A stretch of 64,000 nucleotides of DNA, from assembly GCF_903946935.1 (NCBI RefSeq), contig NZ_CAJAXH010000071.1, forward strand, positions 17,137-81,136, read 5' to 3'. This document shows positions 18,814 through 28,432 of the stretch, piece by piece. Origin of the DNA: an uncultured Thiodictyon sp. (GTDB taxonomy: Bacteria; Pseudomonadota; Gammaproteobacteria; Chromatiales; Chromatiaceae). A program made the position numbers and the translations under genes. The stretch's first letter is position 1. Each line of letters starts with the position of its first letter. The notes under the pieces were generated by a model. It was not told the origin of the DNA and did not search any database. It was given only the letters and a program-made list of their open reading frames with translations.

Positions 18814-18839
18814 GGGCGCCGCCGGGCGCCCTTTTTTTT
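18814..18839 (+). terminator. Rho-independent terminator after ferredoxin
   Basis: A seven-base GC stem GGGCGCC (18814-18820), loop GCCG, and GGCGCCC (18825-18831) is followed directly by eight T. It lies 56 bases after the ferredoxin stop. The rest of 18758-19037 has no recognisable gene. Confidence 0.92.
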
Positions 18840-19037
18840 ATCATAGAAATTACGTATCCCGCGCTGGGCGCGGTTTAGATGCAGGCGTGACGGGAGTTGG
18901 AGGTCGCGAAGCGGGCAGTGGGTCGAGCGGTCGAGCGCGAGGTCGCACCGCGGGCGGCGCGGCGAAGCAGACGAAAGACCACGGCTTCCCCAATGGGCAG
19001 TACCCCCACCGCGCTGTCATCGCTACGCTGTCGCACC

Positions 19038-19412
19038 ATGGCCAAGAACAGCTTGAGCAAAGTACGCGTCGCGATCGTCGAAGATGACGAGAGCGCTCGA
19101 CGCTCGCTCGCGCGGCTGTTGCGCGCGGCCGGGATGCAGCCGACCACCTATGCGTCCGCCGAAGACTTTCGCGCGGATCTGCCGCAACCGTGGTTTGCGT
19201 GCCTGTTGCTCGACGTGCAGTTGCTCGGCATGTCCGGGCTCGACCTGCAACGGCAACTGGCGGCGGAGGGCGTGGCGACGCCGGTGTTCTTTATCACCGC
19301 TCACGACGATCCCCGGGCGCGGGAGGAGGCGATGGCCGGCGGGTGCGCGGGGTTTTTCCGCAAAACGGACGCCGGGAGCGCTCTACTCGACGCCATTCGG
19401 CGCGTCGTCTAA
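19038..19412 (+). CDS. Single-domain response regulator (receiver only)
   Basis: This 124-residue CheY-like receiver starts MAKNSLSKVRVAIVEDDESA. The acidic pair is at residues 15-17, the phosphoacceptor is Asp59 (LLLDVQLLG), the conserved Thr/Ser is in FFITAHDD, and Lys109 is in FFRKTDAG. It has no output domain. The start at 19038 is chosen because the receiver begins there; the longer open frame upstream is low-complexity Arg/Ala sequence. It ends nine bases before a histidine kinase gene. Confidence 0.88.
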   Translation: MAKNSLSKVRVAIVEDDESARRSLARLLRAAGMQPTTYASAEDFRADLPQPWFACLLLDVQLLGMSGLDLQRQLAAEGVATPVFFITAHDDPRAREEAMAGGCAGFFRKTDAGSALLDAIRRVV

Positions 19413-19421
19413 TATTCCGCC

Positions 19422-20906
19422 ATGAATTGGATCACCATTGCCTGGCCGATGGTAGCGTCCGCCTGCCTCACACTGGGGCTGATCGAGTTGCGCATCGGCC
19501 TGACTCAACCGCCGCGTGCGGCCCGCCTGCTGTTTGCGCTCAGCGCCTTTGCCGTCGCCGGCATTGCCGGTTTGGAGCTGGCGTTGACGCGCGCCGACAG
19601 CTTGGCCGACTGGTGGCCGTTGATGCGTTGGCTGGACATCGCGGTCGGCGTGATGATGGTCTCGCTCACCGCGTTCATCTGGGTCTATTTCGGCACTGGC
19701 AACACGTGGCTCGCGCTCGCCGTACCGGGCCTCTATGCCGTCGGATTGGCGTTCGACTATTTGTCCGGATCGGGGCCCGGGTCGGGCATGACCTACCAGC
19801 AGATCACCGGTTTCAGAACGGTCGAGACCTTCGGCGGGGTCACCTTCAACCTGGCCGAGGGTGTGCCAAACCCCTGGAATGTCTTCCCCTATCTGGCGGT
19901 CCTGGTGCTGATCGTGTTCGTGGTGGATGCCTCCGCGCGATTGTGGCGCCGCGGCGGGCGCTGGCGCGCGGCGGTGGTCGGGGGCGCCGTCGTGGTGTTC
20001 TTCCTGGTGGGCGGCGGCCAGGCAGCCTTGATCGAAACGGGGGCCGTGCAGATGCCCTACCTGATCAGTTGGGCCTATCTCGCCATCCTGGTGGCGATGG
20101 CCAGCGAACTGCACGCCGACGTGTTGGCGGCGGCACAGCTTGCCTCCCGATTGCAGGACAGCGAGATGGTTCTGCAACGGTTGCGCAGTCAGTTGGCCCA
20201 CGCCAGCCGTGTCTCGCTGTTGGGACAGCTCGCCTCCGCGCTCGCCCACGAGCTGAACCAGCCGCTCGGGGCCATCCTGCGCAACGCCGAGGCTGCCGAA
20301 CTATTCCTGGCACAGGAACCGCCGGATCTGGATGAACTGCGTGCCATACTGGTCGACATCCGCCAGGACGACCTGCGCGCCAGCGGCGTGATCGAGCGGC
20401 TGCGCAGCTTGCTCAAACGCCGCAGCCTCGCCCCCTGCGCCTTGTCGGTGGGCGACCTGTTGAGCACTGTTGCCGCACTGACGCGCGGCGATGCGACGGC
20501 ACGCAAGACCCGCCTGGAGATCGCGGCCGCCCCCGGGTTGCCGCTGGTCATGGGCGATGCCGTACACATCCAGCAGGTGCTGCTGAATCTCGTGCTCAAC
20601 GCGATGGATGCCGTGGGACACCTGCCCGCCGAGCGGCGGCAGGTCACGGTGGGGGCGCAACGCCGCGACGAGCGCGACCTTGAAATGACCGTCAGTGACG
20701 GCGGGCACGGGATCGCGCCAGAGCAACTCGGGCAACTGTTCGAGCCGTTCTTTACCACCAAGCCGCATGGCATGGGCATCGGGCTCGCAATCTCACGCAC
20801 CATCATCGAGGCCCACGGTGGGCGCATCTGGGCGGAGAACAACACCTCGGCAGGCGCGACCTTCCGCTTTACGCTCCCGTTGGTGGAGGAATCAACCGCA
20901 CCGTGA
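19422..20906 (+). CDS. Membrane sensor histidine kinase
   Basis: This 494-residue kinase has seven or so hydrophobic segments in residues ~5-235 (a 7TM-type sensor region). A short coiled coil is followed by an HisKA domain with His276 in SALAHELNQPLGAILRNAEAA. The HATPase has N-box NLVLNAMDAV, G1 DGGHGI, F-box FEPFFTTK and G2 GMGIGLAISRTIIEAHGG. This H-box class resembles FixL/TodS-like kinases. Its stop overlaps the downstream regulator start as GTGA, so the two are cotranslated. Confidence 0.95.
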   Translation: MNWITIAWPMVASACLTLGLIELRIGLTQPPRAARLLFALSAFAVAGIAGLELALTRADSLADWWPLMRWLDIAVGVMMVSLTAFIWVYFGTGNTWLALAVPGLYAVGLAFDYLSGSGPGSGMTYQQITGFRTVETFGGVTFNLAEGVPNPWNVFPYLAVLVLIVFVVDASARLWRRGGRWRAAVVGGAVVVFFLVGGGQAALIETGAVQMPYLISWAYLAILVAMASELHADVLAAAQLASRLQDSEMVLQRLRSQLAHASRVSLLGQLASALAHELNQPLGAILRNAEAAELFLAQEPPDLDELRAILVDIRQDDLRASGVIERLRSLLKRRSLAPCALSVGDLLSTVAALTRGDATARKTRLEIAAAPGLPLVMGDAVHIQQVLLNLVLNAMDAVGHLPAERRQVTVGAQRRDERDLEMTVSDGGHGIAPEQLGQLFEPFFTTKPHGMGIGLAISRTIIEAHGGRIWAENNTSAGATFRFTLPLVEESTAP

Positions 20907-21562
20907 ACGACCCCAGCGCGAGAGACCACGGGCCGGTGGTCCATGTCGTTGACGACGACGCCTCCTTTCTGGTCGCCGTCGGGCGCCTGCTGCGGGCGGC
21001 GGGCTGCACGGTGCGGACCTTTGCCTCGGCCGCCGAGCTGCTCGCCCAGCTTGGTGACACCGCGGGTTGTGTCATCGCCGATCTGCGGATGCCGGTGATG
21101 GACGGCCTCGACCTACAGCAAGCGCTGTTGCGGCAGGCGAATGCGCTGCCGGTGATCTTTCTGACCGGCGAAGGTGATATCCCCACGAGTGTGCGTGCAA
21201 TGCGCCACGGTGCCGAGGATTTCCTCACCAAGCAAGCGCCTCAGGAGGACCTGCTGGCCGCCGTGGACCGGGCGATCGCCCGCGACGCCCGCCAGCGTGC
21301 AGAAGGCGCCCGTTTGCGCGCGCTGCGCGCCCGGCTCTCTACCCTCAGCCTGCGCGAGCACGAGGTGCTACAGCACGTCGTGCGGGGACGGCTGAACAAG
21401 CAGATCGCGGCCGACCTCGGGATCGGCGAGCGCACCGTCAAGCTACATCGCACGGCCATCACGACCAAGCTCCAGCTGCGCTCGGTGGCCGAGCTGACCC
21501 GTCTGGTCCAGGAGTTGGGTGTATTAGTGGAGCACCCGCCGACCTGCCCTAAAGGGCAGTAG
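20903..21562 (+). CDS. FixJ/NarL-type response regulator
   Basis: This 219-residue regulator has a receiver domain with VVDDDASF, phosphoacceptor Asp60 (CVIADLRMPVMDG), Thr in FLTGEGD and Lys in DFLTKQAP. A LuxR-type HTH follows (LSLREHEVLQHVVRGRLNKQIAADLGIGERTVKLHRTAI). The GTG start overlaps the kinase stop. It is the probable DNA-binding output of the kinase; the adjacent sulfatase is a plausible but unproven target. Confidence 0.95.
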   Translation: MNDPSARDHGPVVHVVDDDASFLVAVGRLLRAAGCTVRTFASAAELLAQLGDTAGCVIADLRMPVMDGLDLQQALLRQANALPVIFLTGEGDIPTSVRAMRHGAEDFLTKQAPQEDLLAAVDRAIARDARQRAEGARLRALRARLSTLSLREHEVLQHVVRGRLNKQIAADLGIGERTVKLHRTAITTKLQLRSVAELTRLVQELGVLVEHPPTCPKGQ

Positions 21563-21673
21563 TCGCAGCGCGGGCGTGCGGCTAGGCTGCCAGGAGCGGC
21601 GCCGGCTGAACCGGCTGAACGTGCCTGCAAACTCTCACGGCCATGCCACTCCATCTGTTTGAGGAACGCGTGT

Positions 21674-23650
21674 ATGCAACGCAAGAAACCATCGGTCGTT
21701 GAATCGGCCTTGACCCCCGGGCTGAGGACGGCGTGCTCGGTCCTTGCCTTGACGGTCTGTCTGAGCGCCGTCAGCGCCCAGGCCGCCGACCAGGGCGCGC
21801 GCCGCCATGCCCGCGGCGCCTACGACACTGTCACCGCCACCTACGCGGTGGTCGACGGCGACGAGATCGATGTCATCAGCGAGCGTTTCGAGATCCCGGT
21901 CGCGGATCTGAAGGCGCAGAACAAGCTGTCTTCAGACGCGGTCAGGAAGGGGCAGAAGCTGGTCATCGGCACCGCCACCGAGGCGGCCCCTGTTGCGCAC
22001 AGCGTCGCGACCGCGGGCGACGGGAAGAAGCCCAACATCCTCTTCATCATGGGCGACGACATCGGCATTATGAACGTCGGCGCCTATCACCGCGGGCTGA
22101 TGGTTGGAGAGACGCCCAATATCGACCGCATCGGTCGGGAGGGCGCGCTGTTCCAGACCTATTACGCGGAACAGAGCTGCACGGCTGGACGCACGGCCTT
22201 TTTCACCGGCATGCACCCGCTGCGGGCGGGCATGGTGATGCCCCAACTGCCGGGTGCCACGAGCTCCCTGCTGCCCGACACGCCGGCGCTGGCCAAATTC
22301 CTGCACGATCTCGGGTACAACACCGGCGAGTTCGGCAAGAATCACTTAGGCGACAAAACGGCCTCGCTGCCGACGGCGCATGGCTTCCAGGAGTTCTGGG
22401 GCTACCTCTATCACTTGGATGCGATGCAGGGGGTGAGCTTCCCCGACATCAACAAATCCCCAACCGATCAGACGGTCGTGCCGCCCTGTAAGAACAGCCC
22501 GGTCCCCGTGCTCGCCGACCCGCCCGGCGCGGTCGATCCGCGGACCACCCTCTGCCTGACCCCGCCGCGGCCCATCATCGCCTGCAAGTCGTCCGACGGA
22601 ACGGAAAAGAACCAGAGCTGCAAGGATGAAGGGCCCCTGACGCTGGAGCGATCGAAGACCGTCGACGAGGAGATCTCGACCAAGGTGATCGACTATCTGG
22701 AGCGTAACGACCCCAAGAAGACCGGGAAGCCCTTCTTCGTCTGGTACAACCCGGCGCGTATGCACATCACCACCATGCTCTCGCCCAAGTACGAGGCGAT
22801 GCTGGGCGAGCAGGGCGGCAAGGACTGGGGCATCAACGAAGTCGGCATGAAGCAACTCGACGACAATATCGGCTATGTCCTGAAGAAACTAGAGGAGATG
22901 GGCGAGCTCGATAACACCATCGTCGTCTTCACCACCGACAACGGTGCCGAGGCCATCACCTACCCGGACGGCGGCGTCACGCCCTTCCGGGGCGGTAAGC
23001 TCACGACCTGGGAAGGCGGAATGCGCGCCCCGCTCGTGGTGCGGTGGCCGGGACACATCAAGCCCGGGACGGTCAACGACCAGATCGTCTCCGCGCTCGA
23101 CTGGCTGCCGACCTTCGTGGATATCGCGGGCGGCCCCAAGGGGGACGGACTGAAAAAGCAGATCGAGGCCGGCAAGTACCCCGGTATCGTCAAGACGACG
23201 CTCGACGGCGTCGACCAGCGCGACTATCTGGAAGGCAAGGGCGACTCGGCACGCGACTACTTCTTCTATTACACCGGCGTGCATCCGTCCGCGGTGCGCT
23301 ACAAGAACTGGAAGTTCTACTACACGATGGCACCCTCGTCGTCGACCGGCGGCCTGACGGGCGTCGTGACCTATCACTGGACCCAGGTCAACAACATCAA
23401 GCGCGATCCCTTCGAGCAGGCGGTCGCCGAGGATCAGAAGACCCTCCTGGGCTATGGGGGCGCCCTGGCCGCGCCGAGCACGGCCTATATCTATGACTGG
23501 AACCTGCTGCCCATCGGGCAATTGATGTGGCTGAAGGAACTGGAGACCTACCGGGCGTTTCCGCCGCTGCAAACGCCGGCGAGCTACAACCTTGATCAGG
23601 TGATCGAGGCGATGAAGGAGGCAAAGCACATCAGCCACGCGGGGGAATAG
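21674..23650 (+). CDS. LysM domain-sulfatase fusion, exported
   Basis: This 658-residue protein starts at ATG 21674 (GAGGAA upstream). It has a signal peptide with cleavage after AQA (residue ~38). A LysM-like module follows (residues ~57-99, YAVVDGDEIDVISERFEIPVADL), then a full sulfatase domain beginning PNILFIMGDDIG. The formylglycine site is Cys169 in CTAGR, the CxAxR variant of CxPxR. FTTDNGAEAITYPDGG and a RAPLVVRWPGHI block complete the metal and active-site region. A LysM module suggests retention at peptidoglycan. The substrate is unknown. Confidence 0.93.
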   Translation: MQRKKPSVVESALTPGLRTACSVLALTVCLSAVSAQAADQGARRHARGAYDTVTATYAVVDGDEIDVISERFEIPVADLKAQNKLSSDAVRKGQKLVIGTATEAAPVAHSVATAGDGKKPNILFIMGDDIGIMNVGAYHRGLMVGETPNIDRIGREGALFQTYYAEQSCTAGRTAFFTGMHPLRAGMVMPQLPGATSSLLPDTPALAKFLHDLGYNTGEFGKNHLGDKTASLPTAHGFQEFWGYLYHLDAMQGVSFPDINKSPTDQTVVPPCKNSPVPVLADPPGAVDPRTTLCLTPPRPIIACKSSDGTEKNQSCKDEGPLTLERSKTVDEEISTKVIDYLERNDPKKTGKPFFVWYNPARMHITTMLSPKYEAMLGEQGGKDWGINEVGMKQLDDNIGYVLKKLEEMGELDNTIVVFTTDNGAEAITYPDGGVTPFRGGKLTTWEGGMRAPLVVRWPGHIKPGTVNDQIVSALDWLPTFVDIAGGPKGDGLKKQIEAGKYPGIVKTTLDGVDQRDYLEGKGDSARDYFFYYTGVHPSAVRYKNWKFYYTMAPSSSTGGLTGVVTYHWTQVNNIKRDPFEQAVAEDQKTLLGYGGALAAPSTAYIYDWNLLPIGQLMWLKELETYRAFPPLQTPASYNLDQVIEAMKEAKHISHAGE

Positions 23651-23730
23651 TCGCAGGCAGTGCCTGGCACCTCGGGGATTGGGCGGCCCGCACGGGTCGC
23701 CCGCTGTCACCTATAGCGGAGAGACCACCG

Positions 23731-24759
23731 ATGAAACCCATACCCACCCTGGCCGCGTTCACGCGCCTCTTGGCATTGGGCGCTCTGCTCCTCCTGGCAG
23801 CCCGCGCCCAAGCGGCGACCGATCCGCTACCCTCGTGGAACGATGGCCCCGCTAAACAGGCCATCGTTGCCTTCGTGAATGAGACCACCGACCAGTCGAG
23901 TGCGACGTTCGTGTCGCCCGCGCAGCGCATCGCCACCTTCGACCAGGATGGCACCCTGTGGGTCTCGCACCCGATCTACACGCAGGTGATGTATTGCCTG
24001 GATCAAGTCCCCAAGCTGGTCGAGAAAAAACCCCCGTTGCGCGAGATCGAGCCGTTCAAGACCGTCTTATCCGGCGACCGTGAGGCCATCGCGAGCCTCC
24101 CGATGAAGGACCTCGAAACGATTCTTGCCGCGACGCTGACCGGCATGTCGACCGACGCGTTCCAGGCCGAGGTGAAGGCGTGGCTCGCCAAGGCCCGCGA
24201 CCCACGCTGGCATCGACCCTTCACCGCGTTGACCTACCAGCCGATGCAGGAGCTTCTGCACTACCTGCGCGATCATGGCTACAAGACCTTCATCGTCACC
24301 GGCGGCGGTCAGGACTTTGTGCGCGTCTATTCCGATGCGGTCTACGGCATCCCTCCGGAACAGGTCGTGGGCAGCGCCGGTGTGACCAAATACGAATACG
24401 ACAAAGACGGCAGGCCGTTCCTGATCAAGGAGCCCAAGCTCCTGCTCAACGACGACCATGCCGGCAAGCCCGAGGGCATTCATCTCATGATCGGCCAGCG
24501 TCCCCATGCCGCCTTCGGCAACTCCACCGGCGACCGCCAGATGCTGGAATACACCAAGGCCGGTGACGGGGCGCGGCTATCCATGCTCGTGTTGCACGAC
24601 GACGCCGCGCGCGAATATGCCTATGGCCCGGCGCAAGGGCTGCCTGATACCAAGGTCGGCAGCTTCAGTCAGGCGCTGTATGACGAGGCGACGCAGGCGG
24701 GCTGGACGGTCATCAGCATCAAGAACGATTGGAAACGCGTCTTCGTTTTTGATCAATAA
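23731..24759 (+). CDS. Exported HAD-superfamily phosphatase
   Basis: This 342-residue protein has an N-terminal signal sequence (hydrophobic residues ~10-28, cleavage near AQA) and HAD motif I FDQDGTLW (Asp71, Asp73). Motif II is TFIVTGGGQDFVR, and motif III/IV is FGNSTGDRQMLEY. The arrangement fits periplasmic acid-phosphatase-like HAD enzymes. It lies 80 bases downstream of the LysM-sulfatase on the same strand. This suggests a joint role in releasing sulfate and phosphate from external esters, which is inference. Confidence 0.9.
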   Translation: MKPIPTLAAFTRLLALGALLLLAARAQAATDPLPSWNDGPAKQAIVAFVNETTDQSSATFVSPAQRIATFDQDGTLWVSHPIYTQVMYCLDQVPKLVEKKPPLREIEPFKTVLSGDREAIASLPMKDLETILAATLTGMSTDAFQAEVKAWLAKARDPRWHRPFTALTYQPMQELLHYLRDHGYKTFIVTGGGQDFVRVYSDAVYGIPPEQVVGSAGVTKYEYDKDGRPFLIKEPKLLLNDDHAGKPEGIHLMIGQRPHAAFGNSTGDRQMLEYTKAGDGARLSMLVLHDDAAREYAYGPAQGLPDTKVGSFSQALYDEATQAGWTVISIKNDWKRVFVFDQ

Positions 24760-24931
24760 CGCCGGGGGGCAAGCAATATCAGGCCTACCAGCAATTGCGC
24801 CATTACTATCCGAAGGACACGACCCAATCGACGATAACACCGAATATACACAAGAGCGACAGTTGGGTGGTTGGCGGGTTCGGTATTGGCGAGCGCGCTG
24901 TTTTCGACCGCGCCGACGCTGGCCGAGACGA

Positions 24932-27900
24932 TCAGAGTGTGTGGGTCATGAGCCCCCGCTCGCCCAGGGTGTCGTGCGCCAAGTCCAACAGGTGCCGATG
25001 GTGGGTGAAGAGCAGCACCTGGCCACCCGCGGCGAACCGGGCGAGCGCCGCCAGACACTGGGCGGCACGCGTGTCGTCCGAGGTCACCAGGACATCGTCC
25101 AGAATCAGCGGCAGTTGGGGGTGGGAGCCGCGCCGCAGTTCCAGCGCCGCCAGGCGCAGGGCCAGATAGAGCTGATCGGCGGTCCCCTCGCTCAGTGCCT
25201 CCACCCCCAGCGCGACGGCATCGTCCCGCACGGCGCGCAGCACCGCGCGCTCACTGCCCTCGTCCGCCACCAACCGGACATAACGGCCGCCAGTCATGAG
25301 TGAAAAATAGGTCGAGGCCAAGGCGACCATGGGCGCCTGGGCGCGCTCGCGGAACTGCTCCAAGGCCTGCGCGAGCAGCGCGTGGGCGAGCTTGAGTTGC
25401 GCCCACGGCCGGATGGCACCGCGGTAGCGGGCGGCGGCGGACTCCATCGCCTCGCGCGCACGCGCCGCCCGATCCGAGGCGTCGATGGCCTCCAGCGCCT
25501 GGCGCGCCGCAACCTCGGCCTGACGGGCCTTGGCCTGCTCCCGTTCCAGGCGTGCAATCTCGCCCTGGCAACGCTCGCGCTCCGCGTCGATGGCCATGCC
25601 GTCCTGGTCGTTCAGGTCCGCACGCAGTGCTGCCTCGGGCCGCGGTGAGGCCAGGGCCAATTGCTCGCGCTGACGCTCCAGGGCAGCGCGCACCAGGCGT
25701 TTGCGCGCGGCGCTGTCCTCGATCGCCGGCAGTTGCGCGACCTGCGCTGCGCCGGCCAGGTTACACAGACGTTGTAGAACGGCGGTCTGGGCATCCTGTT
25801 CGGCGGCCGCCCGCTGCCGGGTCTCCAGTGCCCGGGCGCGCTCGCGGGTGAGCGTGAGCCTGTGCTGGTCCTGGGTGCGGGAGTCGGCGAGCCGCTGTTT
25901 GAGGCGCTCGGCCGTGTCCTCCGGGAGCCCCGGCGCGGCCTCGCCCAAGACGGCCGCCAGTCCGGCCGCCTGGGCCGCGAAGTCGTCCACCTGCGCTAAG
26001 TGTTCGGATTGGCGCCGCTGCGCCTCCGCGAGCTCGGCGGACTGGCGCCCCAGGGCATCCAACTCGTCGAGCCGGGCCTTCAGCGCCGCGGGGGGACTGC
26101 CCGGGGCCAGTCGCAGCCGTCCATACCAGACCTGCACCGCCGCCAGGTGCCCAGCGAGTTCAGCCACAGCCGGTTGGATCGACCCAGCCACCTTGTCCGC
26201 TTCCAACTGGCGCTGGCGTGCCGCCTTGAGTCGACTCTCGTGCTGCGCCTCGGCCTTGGTCGCGCCCCGCTCCCAGACCGCGGCGCGCTGGATCAGTGCA
26301 GCGAGCTCGGCACCCAGGACGCTCTCGCCAGCGGACTGAAGGGCCGCGGCCAGGGCCGTGCGGGCGCCGTCCAGATCGGCTCGCCACTGCGCGCGCTCGG
26401 TGCGCGCCTGCGCCAGCCGCTCGGCACCCTCCAGCGCGCTCTGGCGCATCGCCTGCCACTCCAGCAGTGCATCGGGGTCCAGGTCCGGCAACTGGGCACG
26501 CACCAGGCGTGCCGACCAGTCAGCGAGCAGTGCCTGCCGCTGCCCGCCGAGCACACCCAGTTCCGCGGCGATCGCCTGGCGCCGCTGCTGCATGTCACTG
26601 AGCCGCCCGACGCATTCTTCATAGGTCGCCGCACGCGCCGCGTCGGCGCGCAGCAGGTCGGCCTGGCGGTCGGCCTGCTCCTGGGCGGACTCGAAGGCCT
26701 CCGGCAGCGGCCGCTCGGGGTCGAAGACCGGACCCAGCACGCCGGGCTGCGCGCTGCGCTCGATATAGGCGCGGCGGATCAGCCCCCACCCCTGGTCGCG
26801 GCGCTCGCGGGCCTGACGCAGGGTCGCGGCGGTGACCACCTCACCGGCGGCGGCCAGGGTCGCTTGGCGCCGCCGCTGCACGTCCATATCCTGGATCAGT
26901 CGGCGGTCCTCCTCGCGCAGCGCGGACTCCGCCTGGTCGAGCCCGATCCGCTCCGCACGGGCCGCCGCGATGGCGGTCGTGAGCTGCGGACGGGCCTGCC
27001 GCAGGGCGTCGACGCTGCCCGCGCCGAGATCGGCCAGGGCCTGGGTGAGGTGGGCACTGAGCCCGGCAATGCCCTGATCCAGATCGGCGCCGCGCCGATG
27101 CGTGTCACCCAGCCCCTGGGCCTGGCGCAAGGCCAACCCCAGCGCCTCGCGGGTCTGGGCGTCCGGCGGGGGCGGCCCCTGCTCCTGTGGCCCGGCCTGC
27201 GCCAGTTCGGCCGCCCGCTCGCGCAGGCTGGCCAGGCGTTCGCCCAAGAGCGCAATGGCCCCCAGGTGGCCGTCCAGGGTGATACGGTCGGCCGCCGCGG
27301 GCGCCGCCTTGACCAGGTCGGCCGGCGACTCGCCCGGGGCAATCTGCTCGGCCCGCGCGGCGAGCTCCTGGGCGATCTGCGCCGCACGCGCCCCCTGTCG
27401 GCGCGCCTCGACCCGGCCCTGCGCCGTGCTCTCCAACCGGGCGGCCAGGCGCTCGATGGCCTGGGCGTGTTCCAGCAGGGGCGCCTCGATCTTGAGGCCA
27501 GCCAGGGCATCGGCACAGCGCTTGAGCTCAAGCTCGGCGCCCCGCAGGTCCTCGCTGGCGCGCCCGAGCGCCTGCTCGGCGGCCAAGCGCTCCTCCCGGG
27601 CGTGCTCGGGGAGGTCGGGGACCTGGCCCAGGGCGGTCAGTTCGTCCGCCGCCCGGTCGTGGTCGCGCAACAGCGGGGCGACGGTGCGCAGTTCGGTCAG
27701 GGTGTTCTCGCGCCGACGCTGGGTCAAGAGTGCCTGGTCGATGGCGGCCAGGGAGTCGCACGCGCCATCGTGCGTACGCTTGAGCGACTGCCAGTCGGCG
27801 GGCTTGGTCAGCGCCTGTTTCCAGGCATGTCGTTGCTCATCGAGTTGCCGCTTCGCCTCGTTCATGACGGCGTTCACGGAGCGGGGGCTGTAATACTCCT

Positions 27901-28432
27901 TGGCGTCCGCCTCCAGGCCAGCCAGGACGGCCCTGATGTCGCGGGTGCCGGCGCTGGCCTCGAACAGCGCCGCCCCCAATTCGCCCTCGCCCTTCAATAG
28001 TCGGTCGCCGCCGGCGCGCAGGCGTTCGTGGTTGAGGCCGAACATCGACTCGAAGTCGGCCCGGGTGAGACCGCCGGTGAGCGCCAGTTCCAGTTCCGAT
28101 CCGGCCTCGGCCGGCTCGCCCGGGGCATCGGCCGCAGGGTCGAAACGCGACAGGGTCGCACGGTTGCCCTTGCGGCGCAGCAGCCCAAGGGTGCGTCCGG
28201 CATCGTCAACAAAGACCCCGGCGATACGCAGTTGCTTGTATGGATGGATGAATCCGTCCGGGCTTTGCGCCGGGATGCCGAAGCGCAGGTCGGTCATTGC
28301 GCGCAGCGCCGAGGACTTGCCGGCCTCGTTGGGGCCATAGATCAGGTGCAGATTGGCGGGCGTGCCGGTGAAATCGATGACGCAGTCGGTGAATGGGCCG
28401 AAGGCATGCAGCCGCAGTTGCACGAGTCTCAT
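24932..28432 (-). CDS. YhaN-like SMC/Rad50-type AAA ATPase
   Basis: This 1166-residue protein has an N-terminal ATPase half with Walker A GPNEAGKSSALRAM (residues 33-46) and PYKQLRIAG. About 800 residues of Ala/Arg/Gln/Glu-rich coiled coil follow. The C-terminal half has EGTADQLYLALRLAALEL (signature), Walker B LPLILDDVLVTSDD and FTHHRHLLDLA. This is the YhaN/SbcC-like architecture, smaller than Rad50. Its start overlaps the end of the YhaO-like nuclease by four bases, as in the known yhaO-yhaN pairs. It probably acts in DNA end processing or repair. Confidence 0.92.
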   Translation of the reverse strand: MRLVQLRLHAFGPFTDCVIDFTGTPANLHLIYGPNEAGKSSALRAMTDLRFGIPAQSPDGFIHPYKQLRIAGVFVDDAGRTLGLLRRKGNRATLSRFDPAADAPGEPAEAGSELELALTGGLTRADFESMFGLNHERLRAGGDRLLKGEGELGAALFEASAGTRDIRAVLAGLEADAKEYYSPRSVNAVMNEAKRQLDEQRHAWKQALTKPADWQSLKRTHDGACDSLAAIDQALLTQRRRENTLTELRTVAPLLRDHDRAADELTALGQVPDLPEHAREERLAAEQALGRASEDLRGAELELKRCADALAGLKIEAPLLEHAQAIERLAARLESTAQGRVEARRQGARAAQIAQELAARAEQIAPGESPADLVKAAPAAADRITLDGHLGAIALLGERLASLRERAAELAQAGPQEQGPPPPDAQTREALGLALRQAQGLGDTHRRGADLDQGIAGLSAHLTQALADLGAGSVDALRQARPQLTTAIAAARAERIGLDQAESALREEDRRLIQDMDVQRRRQATLAAAGEVVTAATLRQARERRDQGWGLIRRAYIERSAQPGVLGPVFDPERPLPEAFESAQEQADRQADLLRADAARAATYEECVGRLSDMQQRRQAIAAELGVLGGQRQALLADWSARLVRAQLPDLDPDALLEWQAMRQSALEGAERLAQARTERAQWRADLDGARTALAAALQSAGESVLGAELAALIQRAAVWERGATKAEAQHESRLKAARQRQLEADKVAGSIQPAVAELAGHLAAVQVWYGRLRLAPGSPPAALKARLDELDALGRQSAELAEAQRRQSEHLAQVDDFAAQAAGLAAVLGEAAPGLPEDTAERLKQRLADSRTQDQHRLTLTRERARALETRQRAAAEQDAQTAVLQRLCNLAGAAQVAQLPAIEDSAARKRLVRAALERQREQLALASPRPEAALRADLNDQDGMAIDAERERCQGEIARLEREQAKARQAEVAARQALEAIDASDRAARAREAMESAAARYRGAIRPWAQLKLAHALLAQALEQFRERAQAPMVALASTYFSLMTGGRYVRLVADEGSERAVLRAVRDDAVALGVEALSEGTADQLYLALRLAALELRRGSHPQLPLILDDVLVTSDDTRAAQCLAALARFAAGGQVLLFTHHRHLLDLAHDTLGERGLMTHTL

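Noticed and set aside
24760..24931. Possible gene fragment downstream of the HAD phosphatase (QYQAYQQLRHYYPK-like peptide)
   Set aside because: It is too short, has no start with a ribosome site and no recognisable family; not reported as a gene.
26000..28000. Plus-strand frame of 666 residues
   Set aside because: It is the antisense shadow of the YhaN-like gene, which has Walker A and B motifs on the minus strand.
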